From the NCBI RefSeq assembly GCF_901709675.1, contig NC_051102.1, positions 524,912 to 588,911 of the forward strand: 64,000 nucleotides of DNA. The letters run 5' to 3'. The notes beneath the pieces are model-generated. The model was given only the letters and a program-made list of their open reading frames with translations. It searched no databases and was not told the origin of the DNA. Position numbers and translations under genes: made by a program. The stretch's first letter is position 1; each line of letters opens with the position of its first letter. Positions 1 through 12,305 of this stretch are shown piece by piece. The DNA comes from Syngnathus acus (lineage: Eukaryota > Chordata > Actinopteri > Syngnathiformes > Syngnathidae).

Positions 1-3000
1 CATACGCTCGCCCCCCAGCAGCCGTAGTGTGGATGGGCGTTGATGTTCAACTGTGAAAACTTCTCTTCCTGAGGCCTGAGAAGTTTCAAGTCTGTGTCCA
101 AGTGGAAAGGAAGAAGATGGCCTCCGATTTCTACAGGACCCAAACATCCAGAGAAACTCACTGTGGAGTCCAAGCTCAGACCACCTAGGAAAATGTCAGC
201 TCCTTGTGAAAGAAAATCCAAATCCTCAACACCTAACTTGGACAGTTCTGTTCTACTTCCATTCACATTTATGATCCACTTCGATAATCCAGTATCCTTG
301 CTGAGCGTCACATAGTGCCACTCTCCATCACTGACTGGACTCTCACTGTGCCCGACGGAATTGTTCTGGTCCACTCCAGCATGGTGCTCCACAACCACTC
401 GGGAGTCCTGAAGGGAGACCGTGATACATTTGGAGCCCCTTTGTGCATGCAAAATAGTAGCAGTGGTCTGTCTTGTGCGGAAACTGAAAGAGACACTGGT
501 GAGGCTGACGGAATGGGTGTTCCCGTTATTCCGGTAGTGCAAAATTCCACTTTCTGGACGAATTGTTACATTTGAAAGACCTATAGAAGGGAGGAAATAA
601 GGGGAACATTAAAACCTTAGAAATTTTCATTCATCAAACACTGTGCCCTGAAACTTTGGAGAAGCTCAAAGGAAGTTCACCTGGTGCAGTTTAGGTTCAT
701 CCTGAAATTCCATCCCAAAACCCAATATCCCAAAATTAAAATGAGTTGGCCAGGTGAACATGTGACATCTCCTGCAGGACTCGTCAGCGCAAACCTCCAC
801 TGGCATGTGTGGGTAGCCTTAATCTGACCAGGGATTAGCGTGTTTTAGAGGAATCCTATGTAGGATCCCTGTTTCAACTCCATTCCCTCCTGGAATTAGC
901 CACTCTGTAATTAATTGGTACCGTTCCACCTGTTAGTGGACCGTGGAGACCATATACGTTTCATTCTCGAGTTTACAACCCAAGATGAGATACACTTGTA
1001 CAAAGTTTGGCCTTCATCAGAGGCGTAGCCAAGCCGGGGCGAGCCGGGGCGGCGCCCCGGTTAGGACTCCTGCGCCCCGGTTGAAAAAAAAAAAAAATAA
1101 TAATAAATAAATCGAGCTTTTTCGATTCTTCATTTTCATGCCGTTTTTTTCTTTCGGTCTTGCACGAATGTGCTTGCGCTATTCTATGTGCGCGATGTTA
1201 TCCATTCACCGTTTGCGTCCCGGACGTTGTTTTAGCGATCAGCGAACGGCGTGGGTGATGGTCGATTTTTTTTCCTGTGGGCGTGCGCCCCTACTGGAAA
1301 AATTCCTGGCTACGCCTCTGGCCTTCATTGAAGTCTTTTGTCTTGCTTTTAATAACATATTTTCTTTATCTGTCACTCACACTCAAAGCCCCGTGAGCTC
1401 TGCTGGCATACAGTAGAGGTGGGACAGGGAGACAGCTCACACCATTTCACCTCCTCACAGCGCTGTCCTGCCGTGTTGGGCGGGCAGTTACAGGTGAAGT
1501 CATCCCACATGGAGTAACACACCCCACCATTGAGACAGGGGTTAACCTACAGCAGATAAAAAGATCAAATCAATCTTGAGGTAAATGACCAATACCAGGA
1601 ATTGACGATCATCCTCTATTGTCCGTAATTTACCATACAGGCGTTGTCACTGCTGCATCCTGGCGCAACACTTGTCAGCTGCTCCAATTTATAAGATTCC
1701 ACAGCAGTTGTCATGGGATAGAATTGAAGTCGCTTATTGTTCATCCTCAGATCCTGGATACATCCTTTAAAGTAGCCTCCAAATGTGGCTGAGGCCCTCG
1801 GGTCCGCCAGTCCACCCACAAAGACCTGGTCCCCCCGATTGGCCCAGATGTGTCTTATGGGTCGAGAGCCTTGAACCTGGGCCGACTGGATCATGGTTGC
1901 CTCTAGACCATCCAGCTGCACAGTCACCAGATGAAAATGGCCGTCACTGATCACACTTTGGCCGAGCAAGGTCTCAAAGTTGTTGACTTGAATTTTGACT
2001 CTGCCCTGATCCAACCAGAGTCGAAGGTATTGACTGGTGCTGTTGGCTAGGATCAAGAGGAGGCCTCTGGGCTGCCTGGTTCGAACGAACATTGACACAG
2101 TCAAAGTCTCTCCGGGGTCATCGTCTATTGAGAAGACGGCATAACTTTCCAAGTGTTTGCTCCCAAACCGTGCAGTGATGTACTCTGAAGGGAAACAGAC
2201 GCACATTATTCTGTAGCATGGAGCAAAGATTGTTCACAAAATACAATATTTCACAAGAGCGCACCCTAACCCAACACAAAAGAAATGGCACAATAAACAG
2301 TTGTTTATTTTTCCAAGATCTCAGATGTAGCGTGATTCGGTAAGACTCTTAATTTATTCCGGATAAGCTACTCAAAGGCACGTTTTTGTAAATCCTCAGG
2401 TGTTCCACGAATGCCTCCTCATTGCATGTGACTAAAGTCTATGCTATTTCTACCGGTAAGCTTCTTTAATACCTTCTAACTAACCTTACGATCCTGTGGT
2501 GTGGCTTTCTGCCCATCCTGCTCACCCAGGCTGACTTTCTTATGGAATTAATTATAGGATACAAAAAATAACCATCATGTCTAATATTTCCATTGTAACT
2601 TGTTTTGTAACATAACGGTAACTTTTTCGCGAGTCTTAGATCAAAGTCAAAGTCAAAGTCTGCTTTATTGTCAATTTCTTCACGTCAAGACACACAAAGA
2701 GATCGAAATTACGTTCCCACTATCCCACGGTGACAAGACATAGTACACAATATACATACAAGTAAACAACACAAAAAGTTAAAACAAGAAGGCACAAACA
2801 AAGAATAAATAAGAGTGATGAGTAAATAATAAATAAACAAATAACATAATAAATAAGAGGAGCAAAATCTTACTGGGGTAGGAAAGTTCCAAAGCAAAAA
2901 ACAGAATCTGTTGTAACACCTTACCATCTGCACACTTCCTGCCCTCGTAGGGTCTGTGACACTCACACAGGTAACTCCTCCAGCCCTGGCTCACGCAATG

Positions 3001-3878
3001 GCCTCGGTTCTGGCACGGTCCGTCGTTGCATTTGTCGTTATCGTTGCACCCTGTTGTCACGTTTACTTGAGCGTCGGAAACCTTCGCCGGCATAACCGGC
3101 ACGACAAGATGGGAGTCCACGAGCACATCTCTTAAGCAACCCAGAAAAGCATGCGGGGGTTCTGTTTTGTAATCTGGAGCTGCTCCTATGAAGAGGCTTT
3201 GATGTACTGTCCCGGGTTGAGGGAGAGCGGAGGCTGCCTTGAGAACTTGGACCTCGGTTTTGCTTTCCCTGGAACAGTTTCCTTCAGTACAGAGGAGGCG
3301 GATCAAACTGACCACTCCACCGAGTGAGGCCTCCAGTGTGTGCCATTTGTTGTTGGAAATAAATTCTGGTAGCTGCTGAACCAATACGCTCGATCCTCGG
3401 TTCTTCAGACTGCGGAGGCACAGATGTCCATCCGTTAGCTCGACGCTAAGAAGGAGGCCAGCCACTCTGCGTTGCAACAGAGTCCCAACGAGTCTTTCCG
3501 TCCGGAAGCTGAGTGTAACATTCAGAGGGGCTTCTGGGTCAACCAGATGAGTCTCTATGTACATGTAACCTTGACTCTCAAATGAAAAAAACGTGGAGGT
3601 CTGACATTTGGAGCCCGAGAAACCGGCAGCGCAGATGCATGAGTACGTGTGTTTGCCATGTATGAGTAAGGGCGAGCATATTCCATCGTTTTCGCATTGG
3701 TTGTCATCGCAACCTGAAAGTGGAACAGTGCAGGTCTGCCCGCCGTATAGACGGCCATGTTGGGTCTGTTGGGAGCAAAGACATGTGAAACCACCGCCAA
3801 AGTGACTTTCACACACACCACTGTTTTTGCATGGCTCCTGTTCACATCCGGTGGTGATATCACCTTCAGAGAAAACGC
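1..3878 (-). CDS. crb1: Crumbs homolog, crb1-like, partial (3' exons, continues past the left edge)
   Basis: Four coding exons are visible in transcription order: 3878-2925 (954 b), 2184-1634, 1546-1381, and 580 to the window edge. All splice sites are GT-AG and phases join cleanly. The first encodes two EGF-like modules with CNNGxC-type spacing, a laminin-G domain (FLGCLRDV near its end) and another EGF. The second is a laminin-G domain ending in [11 protein letters not shown]. The third holds EGF modules ([18 protein letters not shown]). The fourth is a third laminin-G domain ending YGCWGAS. Crumbs proteins are apical polarity proteins of epithelia and photoreceptors; the membrane anchor and PDZ-binding tail would lie beyond base 1. 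The exon order matches CRB1 exons 6-9, and divergent zbtb41 next door supports crb1 over crb2. Exon 3878 has a splice acceptor, but no N-terminal EGF exons or signal peptide can be found between it and zbtb41. Confidence 0.88.
1018..1320. mobile_element. Non-autonomous hAT-type element (MITE) in a crb1 intron
   Basis: The element begins CAGAGGCGTAGCC and ends with its exact complement GGCTACGCCTCTG. It is flanked by a perfect 8-bp target duplication, gccttcat, at 1010-1017 and 1321-1328. An 8-bp duplication with CAG...CTG ends is the hAT hallmark. There is no transposase; inside are a gcgccccgg motif, a poly-A run and short low-complexity stretches. Confidence 0.9.
2641..2872 (-). mobile_element. 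LINE 3' tail fragment (same family as the element at 36.3 kb)
   Basis: Tandem caaagt units followed by ctttattgtcaat, cacacaaagagatcgaaatt and an A/T-rich tail closely resemble 36256-36450, where the sequence runs on into reverse-transcriptase coding DNA. This is therefore a heavily 5'-truncated LINE copy in minus orientation. It sits about 50 b from the donor of the large crb1 laminin-G exon. Confidence 0.7.
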
Positions 3879-5881
3879 CTAGAAAGACAAGATTGCATCG
3901 TTAACACATTCTGAAGTGAGTTCAGTTGAGTGGGGTTTGCTGCCACCATACAGTGTTTGTATCTCAAGTTTGTGCTCGTAAATCAAAGGAAATTAGGTCA
4001 AGTCCTCATTAAATTTTAGGCATATCGAGTCTGGTCATTCCTTGGTTGAGTAAATACTAAGTCACATTATATATTCTTGTTTGGTAGGGGTGTAACAAAA
4101 ATTGATTTGTATCATAAAATTGGCTTTGATTTAAAAGGTGCCAGTGCGTTGAATCGAATTAAATCAAACAATATTAGATTTCCTTACAAAATAAACACCT
4201 TTCTTAGCGATACACTACGTACTGAACAGTATCAAGTGTATACCAAGACATATCCATATCTGCCTACCTTTGAAAAGCCACCATAAAATCCAAACATGCA
4301 CGATGAATTTTAACATTGTCCTCAATCGTCCAATTTAATAGCTATTCAGTAATATTTTCATTTTACACCAAATCCAGCTGGGGAATTGTATGTAGCACCA
4401 TCATCTTGGCTGCTCCTCCATGCATGCATGTGTGCTCAGCGGCACGCTGGTATTGTCGCAAGCCAAGATTGGAGAGATTAAGATAATGCAATTACAATGT
4501 CTTACACTTTAATTGTGTTGGCAAAGGGAGTGCTCCAACCAGGAGGTTAATTTGAGTGAGCCCTCTGAGGAAGATCTGACTGTGAACTGTATTAGAAAAC
4601 AGGGTCTAGTTCAATGGAAACAATTAATGTACAATTAAAAAATAAATTCAAAAACTGACTCAAGGTATCATTTTTAATGTCACCGACACAATTGCATTTT
4701 AGTTTAACTAGTTTTTTAAATTATAAAGCAAGAAAGGCAAATGTTTGATTGATTAGCAGTATTTCCCTTTTTCCTTTAATTTTTTAAGCAAATATGAATG
4801 TTTTGCACTCTAGTATTTAATCAGGGGGTTGAATGTGAAAATTTTAGATGCAGTCAAGATGAGAAAATCAAAATGCAAGATTTTTTAATTTCTCATATTT
4901 TCTTTAGTCGCATGCACTATACCATGCACTGCATTTTTTTTAAACTGTTTAGACACCTCGTGTCAAAACTGACCCTGTCAGTATTTAAATAACGACTACA
5001 TTTCCCAAGATTCCATAAGAGTGAAAACGGCGTCACACATCCGTCTTTGTGTGCGTCTTCCTTCGTATACGTAGAAATATATTTGGTGTATTGTAAATAC
5101 AACCATTAATTTAATATGTCCTATTGTTTGTTGGATTTTACAAGTCATTACCCTTTTAAAAACAATAGTTTTCAAACACCAAATGTTGACCGACGACGTC
5201 ACGATAACGCGGTCCCCGAGCCCTATGGGCGAGCTGTTTGTTACGACGTCAGTAACATTGGTAGGAAGAGGGGTGTTTTCAGACGTACAGGAAATGAGCA
5301 TTCCTATTTTTGTACCCCGACAACATGAATTTACGTCCGGACACGTTTTTGTGAATACGGTCCACATATATGAGGTATGATTTTGTTGGGGGGCAAAACA
5401 AATCCCCATTGAAATGCTCATTTTCGTTAGAGCCGTGTGGTCGTATGTCAACATCTCCTTGGAGGGGGGCCCTGTGTGTCCTGCGGCTGGTAGCATCAGG
5501 GGTCCTTTAGGTGGACAACGACAGCGCTTTAATTTAACTGAAAATGGGCTGTAGCAATACTGTATAACTACCTGCAACTTATAAATAACAGTTTTTCATT
5601 GTTGGGTTAACGCCAATGACTGCGTCGTAATAATGCACCGGAGACACTCGTACAACGTCGTTCATAGCTATTGTAATGTACCCCCACCGACTTCCTCAGC
5701 ATTGCATTGATTTGATTCATGCAACAGAAGGCCTAGTTTGAATTGAAATAAGTATGAATTTCCTATTGTGGTTTTAGTTTACAGTGCTGCACAATTACGC
5801 TGATCATATTATGACGTGTTTTAAATGTGTCCTTGTTTGTTTTAGGTGTTCAGATATTTTGTTGCTCTTCAGATTTAATTC
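3879..5881. other. Divergent crb1/zbtb41 intergenic stretch without a recognisable gene
   Basis: This 2-kb stretch should hold the crb1 5' exons and the zbtb41 first exon. I see no signal peptide, no EGF cysteine pattern on the minus strand and no transposon with clear ends. 3900-5100 is A/T-rich and plain; 5160-5560 is richer in CpG and promoter-like. Confidence 0.6.
5160..5380. promoter_or_regulatory. Candidate zbtb41 promoter / first non-coding exon with two CRE-like sites
   Basis: This is the only CpG-rich patch between the divergent genes. Two CRE/ATF cores occur 50 b apart, gacgtcac at 5195-5202 and gacgtcag at 5245-5252. A good donor, tgag|gtatga, lies at about 5371, and a pyrimidine-rich acceptor (gttttag) lies 36 b upstream of the zbtb41 start codon. 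That fits an untranslated first exon spliced to the coding exon. This is inference from composition and motifs only. Confidence 0.35.
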
Positions 5882-8800
5882 ATGGTATCCTCAAGCACTC
5901 CAATGAAGAAAAGAACAAGCAATTCATCACCTGCCAAACACAGCAGGAAAAGCAACGCCATGAAAAAATACCCAACAGCACCTGGCATGTCAACCAGCTC
6001 TTTAAATGCCCAAAAAGCAGCCCCACAAATCCACTTGACCATGGCGCATCACAGTCGTAACCTATTAAACTTCTTAAACGAGGATCGAACTCGACAGAGG
6101 TTCTGCGATGTGTCCGTATCCGTGTGTGGAAAGCTCTATGGTGCCCATAAAGTGGTATTGGCCCACGGGAGCAGTTACTTCCATGCTGAGCTGTCCAAGA
6201 ACCCAGCCATGACCCACGTGATTCTGGATCACGTGGAGGACTCCGTTTTCCAGCACCTGCTTGCCTTGCTATACACATCGGAGTGTGTTATTGCCAAGAC
6301 TGAGCTTCAGGCTGTAACTGAAGCAGCCCACTTCCTGGACATGATGGATGTATTAAAGCTGCTGTGTGAGGAAAGACTAAACAATAACCACGTAAGTGGG
6401 GACGAGACCGAGTCACTAAAGACGGCCACTCAAGGCTCAATTGATCAGCAGTTGTACATAGAAACCTCATCACAGGACCAGAGTCTGAATGACGGTCATG
6501 CACAACCGCCAAGTGAAAGCCAGAAAATGTGTGGCGATAAGGCAACTACCATGCGGAGATCTGCTCGAAGGAGGAAACCTCCAACCAAGTATGAGAAAGA
6601 CTGCGTGGAGTATGTGGACAACACTGAGGAAACACAAATAACTCAATCACCAAGGGAGCAGTTTGAAGAAAGATGGAACGATGAAGAAGTCGGAGAATAT
6701 AAACTGGTAGTGGATGAAACAAGTTCATCACATGTGGAAGATTTATTGGGTGAGGAGGATGAGGAAGGCCCGATTGAGGTGGGTGGCAAAGCACCAGCTG
6801 CAGGTCCCAAGTATCCTGAAGGTCTGACTCCTGTCATCACCCATATCGCCAAAAAGAAGATTCTCAAGTGCCCCAAATGCGACAAGACCTTTGATCGAGC
6901 AGGTGGGAATGATAACGTTTTTCAAGTCACTAAGTCTATAGAGACTAGACAGTTGGGAATAATTAAGGAATACGTTTATTTATGATTTATGTTTTATGAC
7001 TCAAGTGGTGATTTCTGTGTCTACCAGGAAAGTATGAGAGTCACACGAGAGTGCACACAAAAGAGAAACCCTTCCAGTGTGACATCTGCCAGCAGCGCTA
7101 CTCCACCAAGTCCAATTTGACGGTTCACAAGAAGAAGCACGCCAACAACGCTCCCTTGCAGATGAAAGAACACAAGTGTCCCTTCTGTAATAAATTCCAC
7201 GCGAGCACAAAAACCCTTGCCAAGCATGTACGGAGGTGAGACCGGGTTCAACACCATGATTGTGTAGATGTTCAATTGTTCACCTCCGTAGTATGAGCAA
7301 GCACACTTGCCCAAATAACATGCTGGTTGATATGTTGCTCTCTTGTGACCTGCCAGATTCCACCCAGAACACCTTCAAGAGTTTGTCAGTAAAAGTAAGA
7401 AGAGGAAGACTGAAGGCTGGAAATGTCCTGTGAGGGCTGCTCTCGTTTATTATAATTTTTAAAATCATAGCTTTAGGCCTGAACTTGAGCACACCACTGT
7501 CTAGCAATAAGAAAGTACATTTAACAAAATCAAATGACTAATCTTTTTCTCTTTTTTGCTGAACCAGATTTGTCTGAAGTCTTTTACCCGCAGGACTCAC
7601 TTGCAGGAACATATGATCCTGCATACCCAAGATCGTCCGTTCAAATGCGCATTTTGCGATGAGTTCTTCAGATCCAGGTTTGCCAGGCTCAAGCACCAAG
7701 AAAAGTACCACCTGGGTGAGCCCTATGAGGAAAACAAATGAGCATGAATAATTTGACTTTTAAAATATACCAATTTTCTTCACAGTTAGTACTACCGTAT
7801 TTTCCGCCCTAAAAGGCGCACCGGATTATAAGGCGCACCTTCAATGAACGGCCCATTTTAAAACTTTGTCCATATATAAGGTGCACCGGATTATAAGGCG
7901 CATAAAATAGAAGCTATACTGCAACAAACTGAGGTTGACTAGGGTTGCGGTATGCATCCACTAGCCAATAACCAACGAGCCCTCTGTAAACAATCGCGTT
8001 TCTCAAACGATCTCCTATAAAATGATCGGAACTGACTAAAGTTCGATCTAACGCATTGGTACTACTTACCTATGTTTCCCTTCCATATCGATCCGTAGAT
8101 TTACTCGAAACATTAACAGAGCAGCCTATTTTGACATGAAATAGCCTGGTACGTATAGCAGCTATCGTTATAGCATTAGCCATCCGCAAAGTCCCACGAG
8201 CCTCGGCTCGCAATCTCCCATGAGCCTCAGCAAAGTGTAAACAATCGCGTTTCTCAAACGATCTCCTATAAAATGATGGAACTGACTAAAGTTCGATCTA
8301 ACGCATTGGTACTACTTACCTATGTTTCCCTTCCATATCGATCCGTAGATTTACTCGAAACATTAACAGAGCAGCCTATTTTGACATGAAATAGCCTGGT
8401 ACGTATAGCAGCTATCGTTATAGCATTAGCCATCCGCAAAGTCTCACGAGCCTCAGCTCGCAATCTCCCATGAGCCTCAGCAAAGTGTAAACAATCGTGT
8501 TTCTCAAACGATCTCCTATAAAATGATCGGAACTGACTAAAGTTCGATCTAACGCATTGGTACTACTTACCTATGTTTCCCTTCCATATCGATCCGTAGA
8601 TTTACTCGAAACATTAACAGAGCAGCCTATTTTGACATGAAATAGCCTGGTACGTATAGCAGCTATCGTTATAGCATTAGCCATCCGCAAAGTCCCACGA
8701 GCCTCAGCTCGCAATCTCCCATGAGCCTCAGCAAAGTGTAAACAATCGCGTTTCTCAAACGATCTCCTATAAAATGATCGGAACTGATTAAAGTTCGATC

Positions 8801-11800
8801 TAACGTATTGGTACTACTTACCTATGTTTCCCTTCCATATCGATCCGTAGATTTACTCGAAACATTAACAGTGCAGCCTATTTTGACATGAAATAGCCTG
8901 GTACCTATAGCAGCTATCGTTATAGCATTAGCCATCCGCAAAGTCCCACAAGCCTCAGCTCGCAATCGCCCATGAGCCTCAGCAAAGTGTAAACAATCGC
9001 GTTTCTCAAACGATCTCCTATAAAATGATCGGAACTGACTAAAGTTTGATCTAACACATTGGTACTGCTTACCTATGTTTCCCTTCCATATCAATCCGTA
9101 AATTTACTCGAAACATTAACGGAGCAGCCTATTTTTAAATGAAATAGCCTCGCGGGCACAACAGCTATTCGGTGACGCCCCCTGACTACAGTTGCCGTAA
9201 TGTTGGGAAGCGATGCGACCTTGTAATTTACTAGTCGTACTAAAACGTACTGAAACATTTTGGCAGAGCACTGTGTACAACCAGTATGGATCAACAAATT
9301 CATCAATTGATCCATATATAAGGCGCACCGGACTATAAGGCGCACTGTCGACTTTTGATAAAAATTTTGGTTTTTAGGTGCGCCTTATAGGGCGAAAATA
9401 CGGTACTTTCATTTTAAATGAAAAATTGCATGCATTTATTCAAGCAAACTATTTTAGATAAATAAAATACCTAGATTATGTTTTTAAATGTTTTTATTAA
9501 ATAACTGACGAAGTAAGGATTAAATAAAATTGAATTATAAAAAAACAAATTAGCATGATTTTTAAACTTTTTTTGAAACTTGATTTATGAACGACCTGCC
9601 CCTTCTGGGGTTTTTTTTTTTTTTTAAATCAAATGTTTAATAAAAAATAGAAGTTATACAGTAGCAATTGAGCATGAATTACACCATTATCAAAATGTTC
9701 CTTTTCAGGACCTTTTCCTTGTGAAATCTGCGGACGAAATTTTAACGACACCGGGAACAGGAGGCGACACATTGAATGCACACATGGAGGGAAAAGAAAA
9801 TGGACGTGCTTTGTGTGTGGAAAATCAGTAAGGGAAAGGTGAGCGAGGATGAACCTCCTGCTGACCTTTCTTTTGAATTCTGCCTTTGAAAACATTTTTC
9901 TTTTGCAGAACAACGTTACGAGAGCACATGCGTATCCACAGTGGCGAGAAGCCGCACATCTGCGGTGTCTGTGGGCAGACTTTCCGTCACAAGAGCTCAT
10001 ACAGGTTGCTCAAAAGAGATTTGACTTCTATTTATTGTTTTGAATTTAAATTTTCTTGCAATTAATTTCTTTGTTTTTTTGGGTTTTTTTTGCTGACAGG
10101 CTCCACTTGAGAATGCATCGTAATGACAAGCGCTATGAGTGCGACGAATGTGGGAAGACCTTCGTGCGCCATGATCACCTGACCAAACATCAGAAAACGC
10201 ATTCGGGTACAAACCTTCTTACACCCCAAATATATTTCATAATGATCCTCATAATATTGCAATTGGTTTGGATCTGTTTGACATTAAACCTCTACTACTA
10301 CAACAACACCAACAACGGTACCTGCATGATTCCAGGTGAAAAAGCGCATCAGTGTGAAGAATGTGGGAAGTGTTTCCGACGCCAGGATCACCTCGCGATC
10401 CACTACAGGAGTGTTCATTTGGGAGAGAAAGTGTGGCAGAAGTATGTTGTCGACATTTCTACTTTGTTTGCATTTATTATATACATATTACTCTCTCATT
10501 TGTAAACCTGTAAAACAAATGTGTAAAAAATCTATCATTCATATTCTTGTAGGTATAAAGCAGCCATGCATCAATGTGAGGTTTGCAAGAAAGAATTCAA
10601 GGGTAAATCCAGTCTGGAAATGCACTTCAGGACTCACTCAGGTAATTACTTTGTTTTTTGACCCATGAACATGAGTAGTGATTCCCAAATACTGCACATT
10701 ACTGGAAATTATCCAGTTTCACCAAATTGGTCTAGAAATGATTATTGATTTACTACAAATGTCTTTATCTATTGATGCCAGCAACGTGTAACAGGTTTTT
10801 AACTTAAATATTTGTGATTCAGAATTTGCATATTTACATACTTTTTTTTTTATCCTCTGTTATTTGCTGGTAGCAAAAAAATAACCATTTGCGGTTTAGA
10901 GCTCAGGCCAGGTTGATTAAAAACATTACTTTAACGCCCTCTTGTGGCTTCATAGTGTCATTAGCTTTAATTAAATTCATTACGCGTAAATGCCACACGA
11001 TTGGTTCGTTTTAATAGCGTTTGTGTAAGGTGCTTGTGTGCCATTTGGTCAGTGTGATTTCATGACAGTTTGTGTGAGGCGAGTATGGGACAGAGTGTGG
11101 ATGGATGGATGGATGGATGGATGGATAGACGGACGGACGGACGGACGGACGGTGCTATTGCTATTACTAGGGTGACTCACAGTTTGTTACCGGTAGGTCT
11201 ACAATAATTGCCCAGTGGTTCACTATGTAGACTCTACATAGTGAACCACTGTAGAGTATTTTAATGTTGTCATCTATTTGATGTTGCTGTGGAAGGTGAG
11301 AAACCCTTCAGTTGTCCAGAATGCCACCAGACGTTTCGGATCAAAAAGACCTTGACTAAGCACATGGTGATCCACTCGGACGTCCGTCCTTTCAACTGCC
11401 AACAGTGCAACGCCGCCTTCAAGAGAAAAGACAAGCTCAAGTATCACATTGATCACGTCCACAGCAGCCGCTTTCTTGAGCAGCCACTGGGCCAGGACAA
11501 AATGGGCCCGGATCCTTTTAGTACGGAACCCAAGTCGACACCTACGGGCATATGTGTGCCTGACTCTTTAGACCCCGTCCAAATAGCGGGTAGACCCGGG
11601 CTGGGTCAATTGGACGCTCATGCGGGCATGCAAGCTGAAGAATCGCAGCCCAATTCAGGTTACCAGAACTCAGAGCTGGCATTTTTAGAGAAATACACCC
11701 TGGTGCCCCAGTCGGTTGATATTGTTCAACCTGTGAGGCCCGATCAGATGTTAGATACCCGAGAGCAGACATACCTGGGAACGTTGCTTGGTTTAGATTC

Positions 11801-11849
11801 CGCTTCCTCCGTTGCAAACATCTCAAATGCGAACCAAAGTCACCAGTGA
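5882..11849 (+). CDS. zbtb41: Zinc finger and BTB domain protein 41
   Basis: Ten coding exons: 5882-6902, 7028-7235, 7357-7429, 7568-7715, 9709-9838, 9909-10004, 10100-10206, 10336-10441, 10553-10641, 11296-11849. They total 2532 b, 843 residues, one open frame. Human ZBTB41 is slightly longer. A BTB/POZ domain spans roughly residues 60-170 ([26 protein letters not shown]), followed by a basic [16 protein letters not shown] patch and an acidic stretch. Thirteen C2H2 fingers then follow (first CPKCDKTF, last [22 protein letters not shown]), with exon junctions often falling in fingers. The tail after the last finger has no domain. BTB zinc-finger proteins are nuclear, dimerise through BTB and usually repress transcription. 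Neighbours crb1 and factor H match human 1q31, which fixes the identity. Confidence 0.95.
7795..9403. mobile_element. TA-flanked DNA transposon without transposase, in zbtb41 intron 4
   Basis: The ends are inverted: ccgtattttccgccctaaaa at the left and the near-complement tatagggcgaaaatacgg at the right, each bordered by TA (7793-7794, 9404-9405). Copies of the motif ataaggcgcacc lie just inside both ends. The TA target suggests a Tc1/mariner-like or related superfamily; I cannot name the family. Most of the interior is a 251-bp tandem repeat and there is no transposase frame. Confidence 0.75.
7985..9160. repeat. Tandem array, about 251-bp unit, nearly five copies
   Basis: The word caatcgcgtttctcaaacg recurs at 7991, 8242, 8492 (one change), 8743 and 8994, a spacing of 250-251 b. 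Units also share the ttcgatctaacgcattgg and tagcagctatcgttatagc blocks. Central units are almost identical, while the last decays. The array lies wholly inside the TA-flanked element, so it expanded within a transposon. Confidence 0.92.
11096..11153. repeat. Compound tetranucleotide microsatellite (atgg)n-(acgg)n
   Basis: A run of gatg/atgg units passes directly into five or six cggA units, in the last zbtb41 intron. It is 140 b upstream of the final exon acceptor. Confidence 0.9.
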
Positions 11850-11950
11850 AGCGTTAGGGATTAATTTAGGTCTTGCAAAATGAAAAAGGAACAATAGTAA
11901 CTTCATTCTAGAACCGCTAATAATGATAGTGGCAAATTCACTTAAGAGTG

Positions 11951-11956
11951 TTTATT
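11951..11956 (-). terminator. Candidate poly(A) signal of the factor H-like gene
   Basis: AATAAA on the minus strand (tttatt here), 350 b beyond the stop codon. A variant ATTAAA (minus) lies nearer at 12129-12134. Using the canonical site would carry the transcript across the zbtb41 3' end. Confidence 0.4.
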
Positions 11957-12219
11957 CTGCTTATTGCAATCGTGTGCTTCAGATTGAACAAAAAAAAGGA
12001 CAGCGACAGTCGCCTGCGTTATGAAAATGCTGATGTCATCGAGGGCCGACAATCCAAACATTTGAACTGTTGCGCGTTGCATCCTCAATCTTCACCTTTT
12101 AGCATGAAGTCTGATGACAAAGACAACATTTAATCAGTCAGCAAAAAAAGTCCAAAACTAATATTGAAAACAAAAGTGTCACTTACAAATTTCAGTTCCC
12201 ACCAATTACAACCTGAAAC

Positions 12220-12225
12220 AATAAA
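12220..12225 (+). terminator. Candidate zbtb41 poly(A) signal
   Basis: AATAAA 371 b after the zbtb41 stop codon, the first canonical signal on this strand. It lies 80 b from the factor H-like stop codon. Confidence 0.5.
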
Positions 12226-12305
12226 AACATGTTCAAGTTTTAGTCAGAATTGAGCATTCATATATATTCATACACTTGATTACTTAGACTATGGCATAAG
12301 ATAAT

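Larger units (their letters stand above)
11850..12305. other. Tail-to-tail interval of zbtb41 and the factor H-like gene
   Basis: Only 456 b separate the two stop codons. No coding signal is visible. It holds both 3' UTRs, which the poly(A) signals suggest overlap. Confidence 0.6.

Noticed and set aside
2779-2924. Read-through of the crb1 laminin-G exon into a hydrophobic, membrane-like tail
   Set aside because: The tail is translated from the A/T-rich end of a LINE fragment. A strong donor at 2924 and perfect phase to the next exon argue for normal splicing.
4996-5577. 193-residue open frame on the minus strand between crb1 and zbtb41
   Set aside because: It has no signal peptide, domain or EGF pattern, and overlaps the CpG-rich promoter-like patch. 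Chance openness is likelier.
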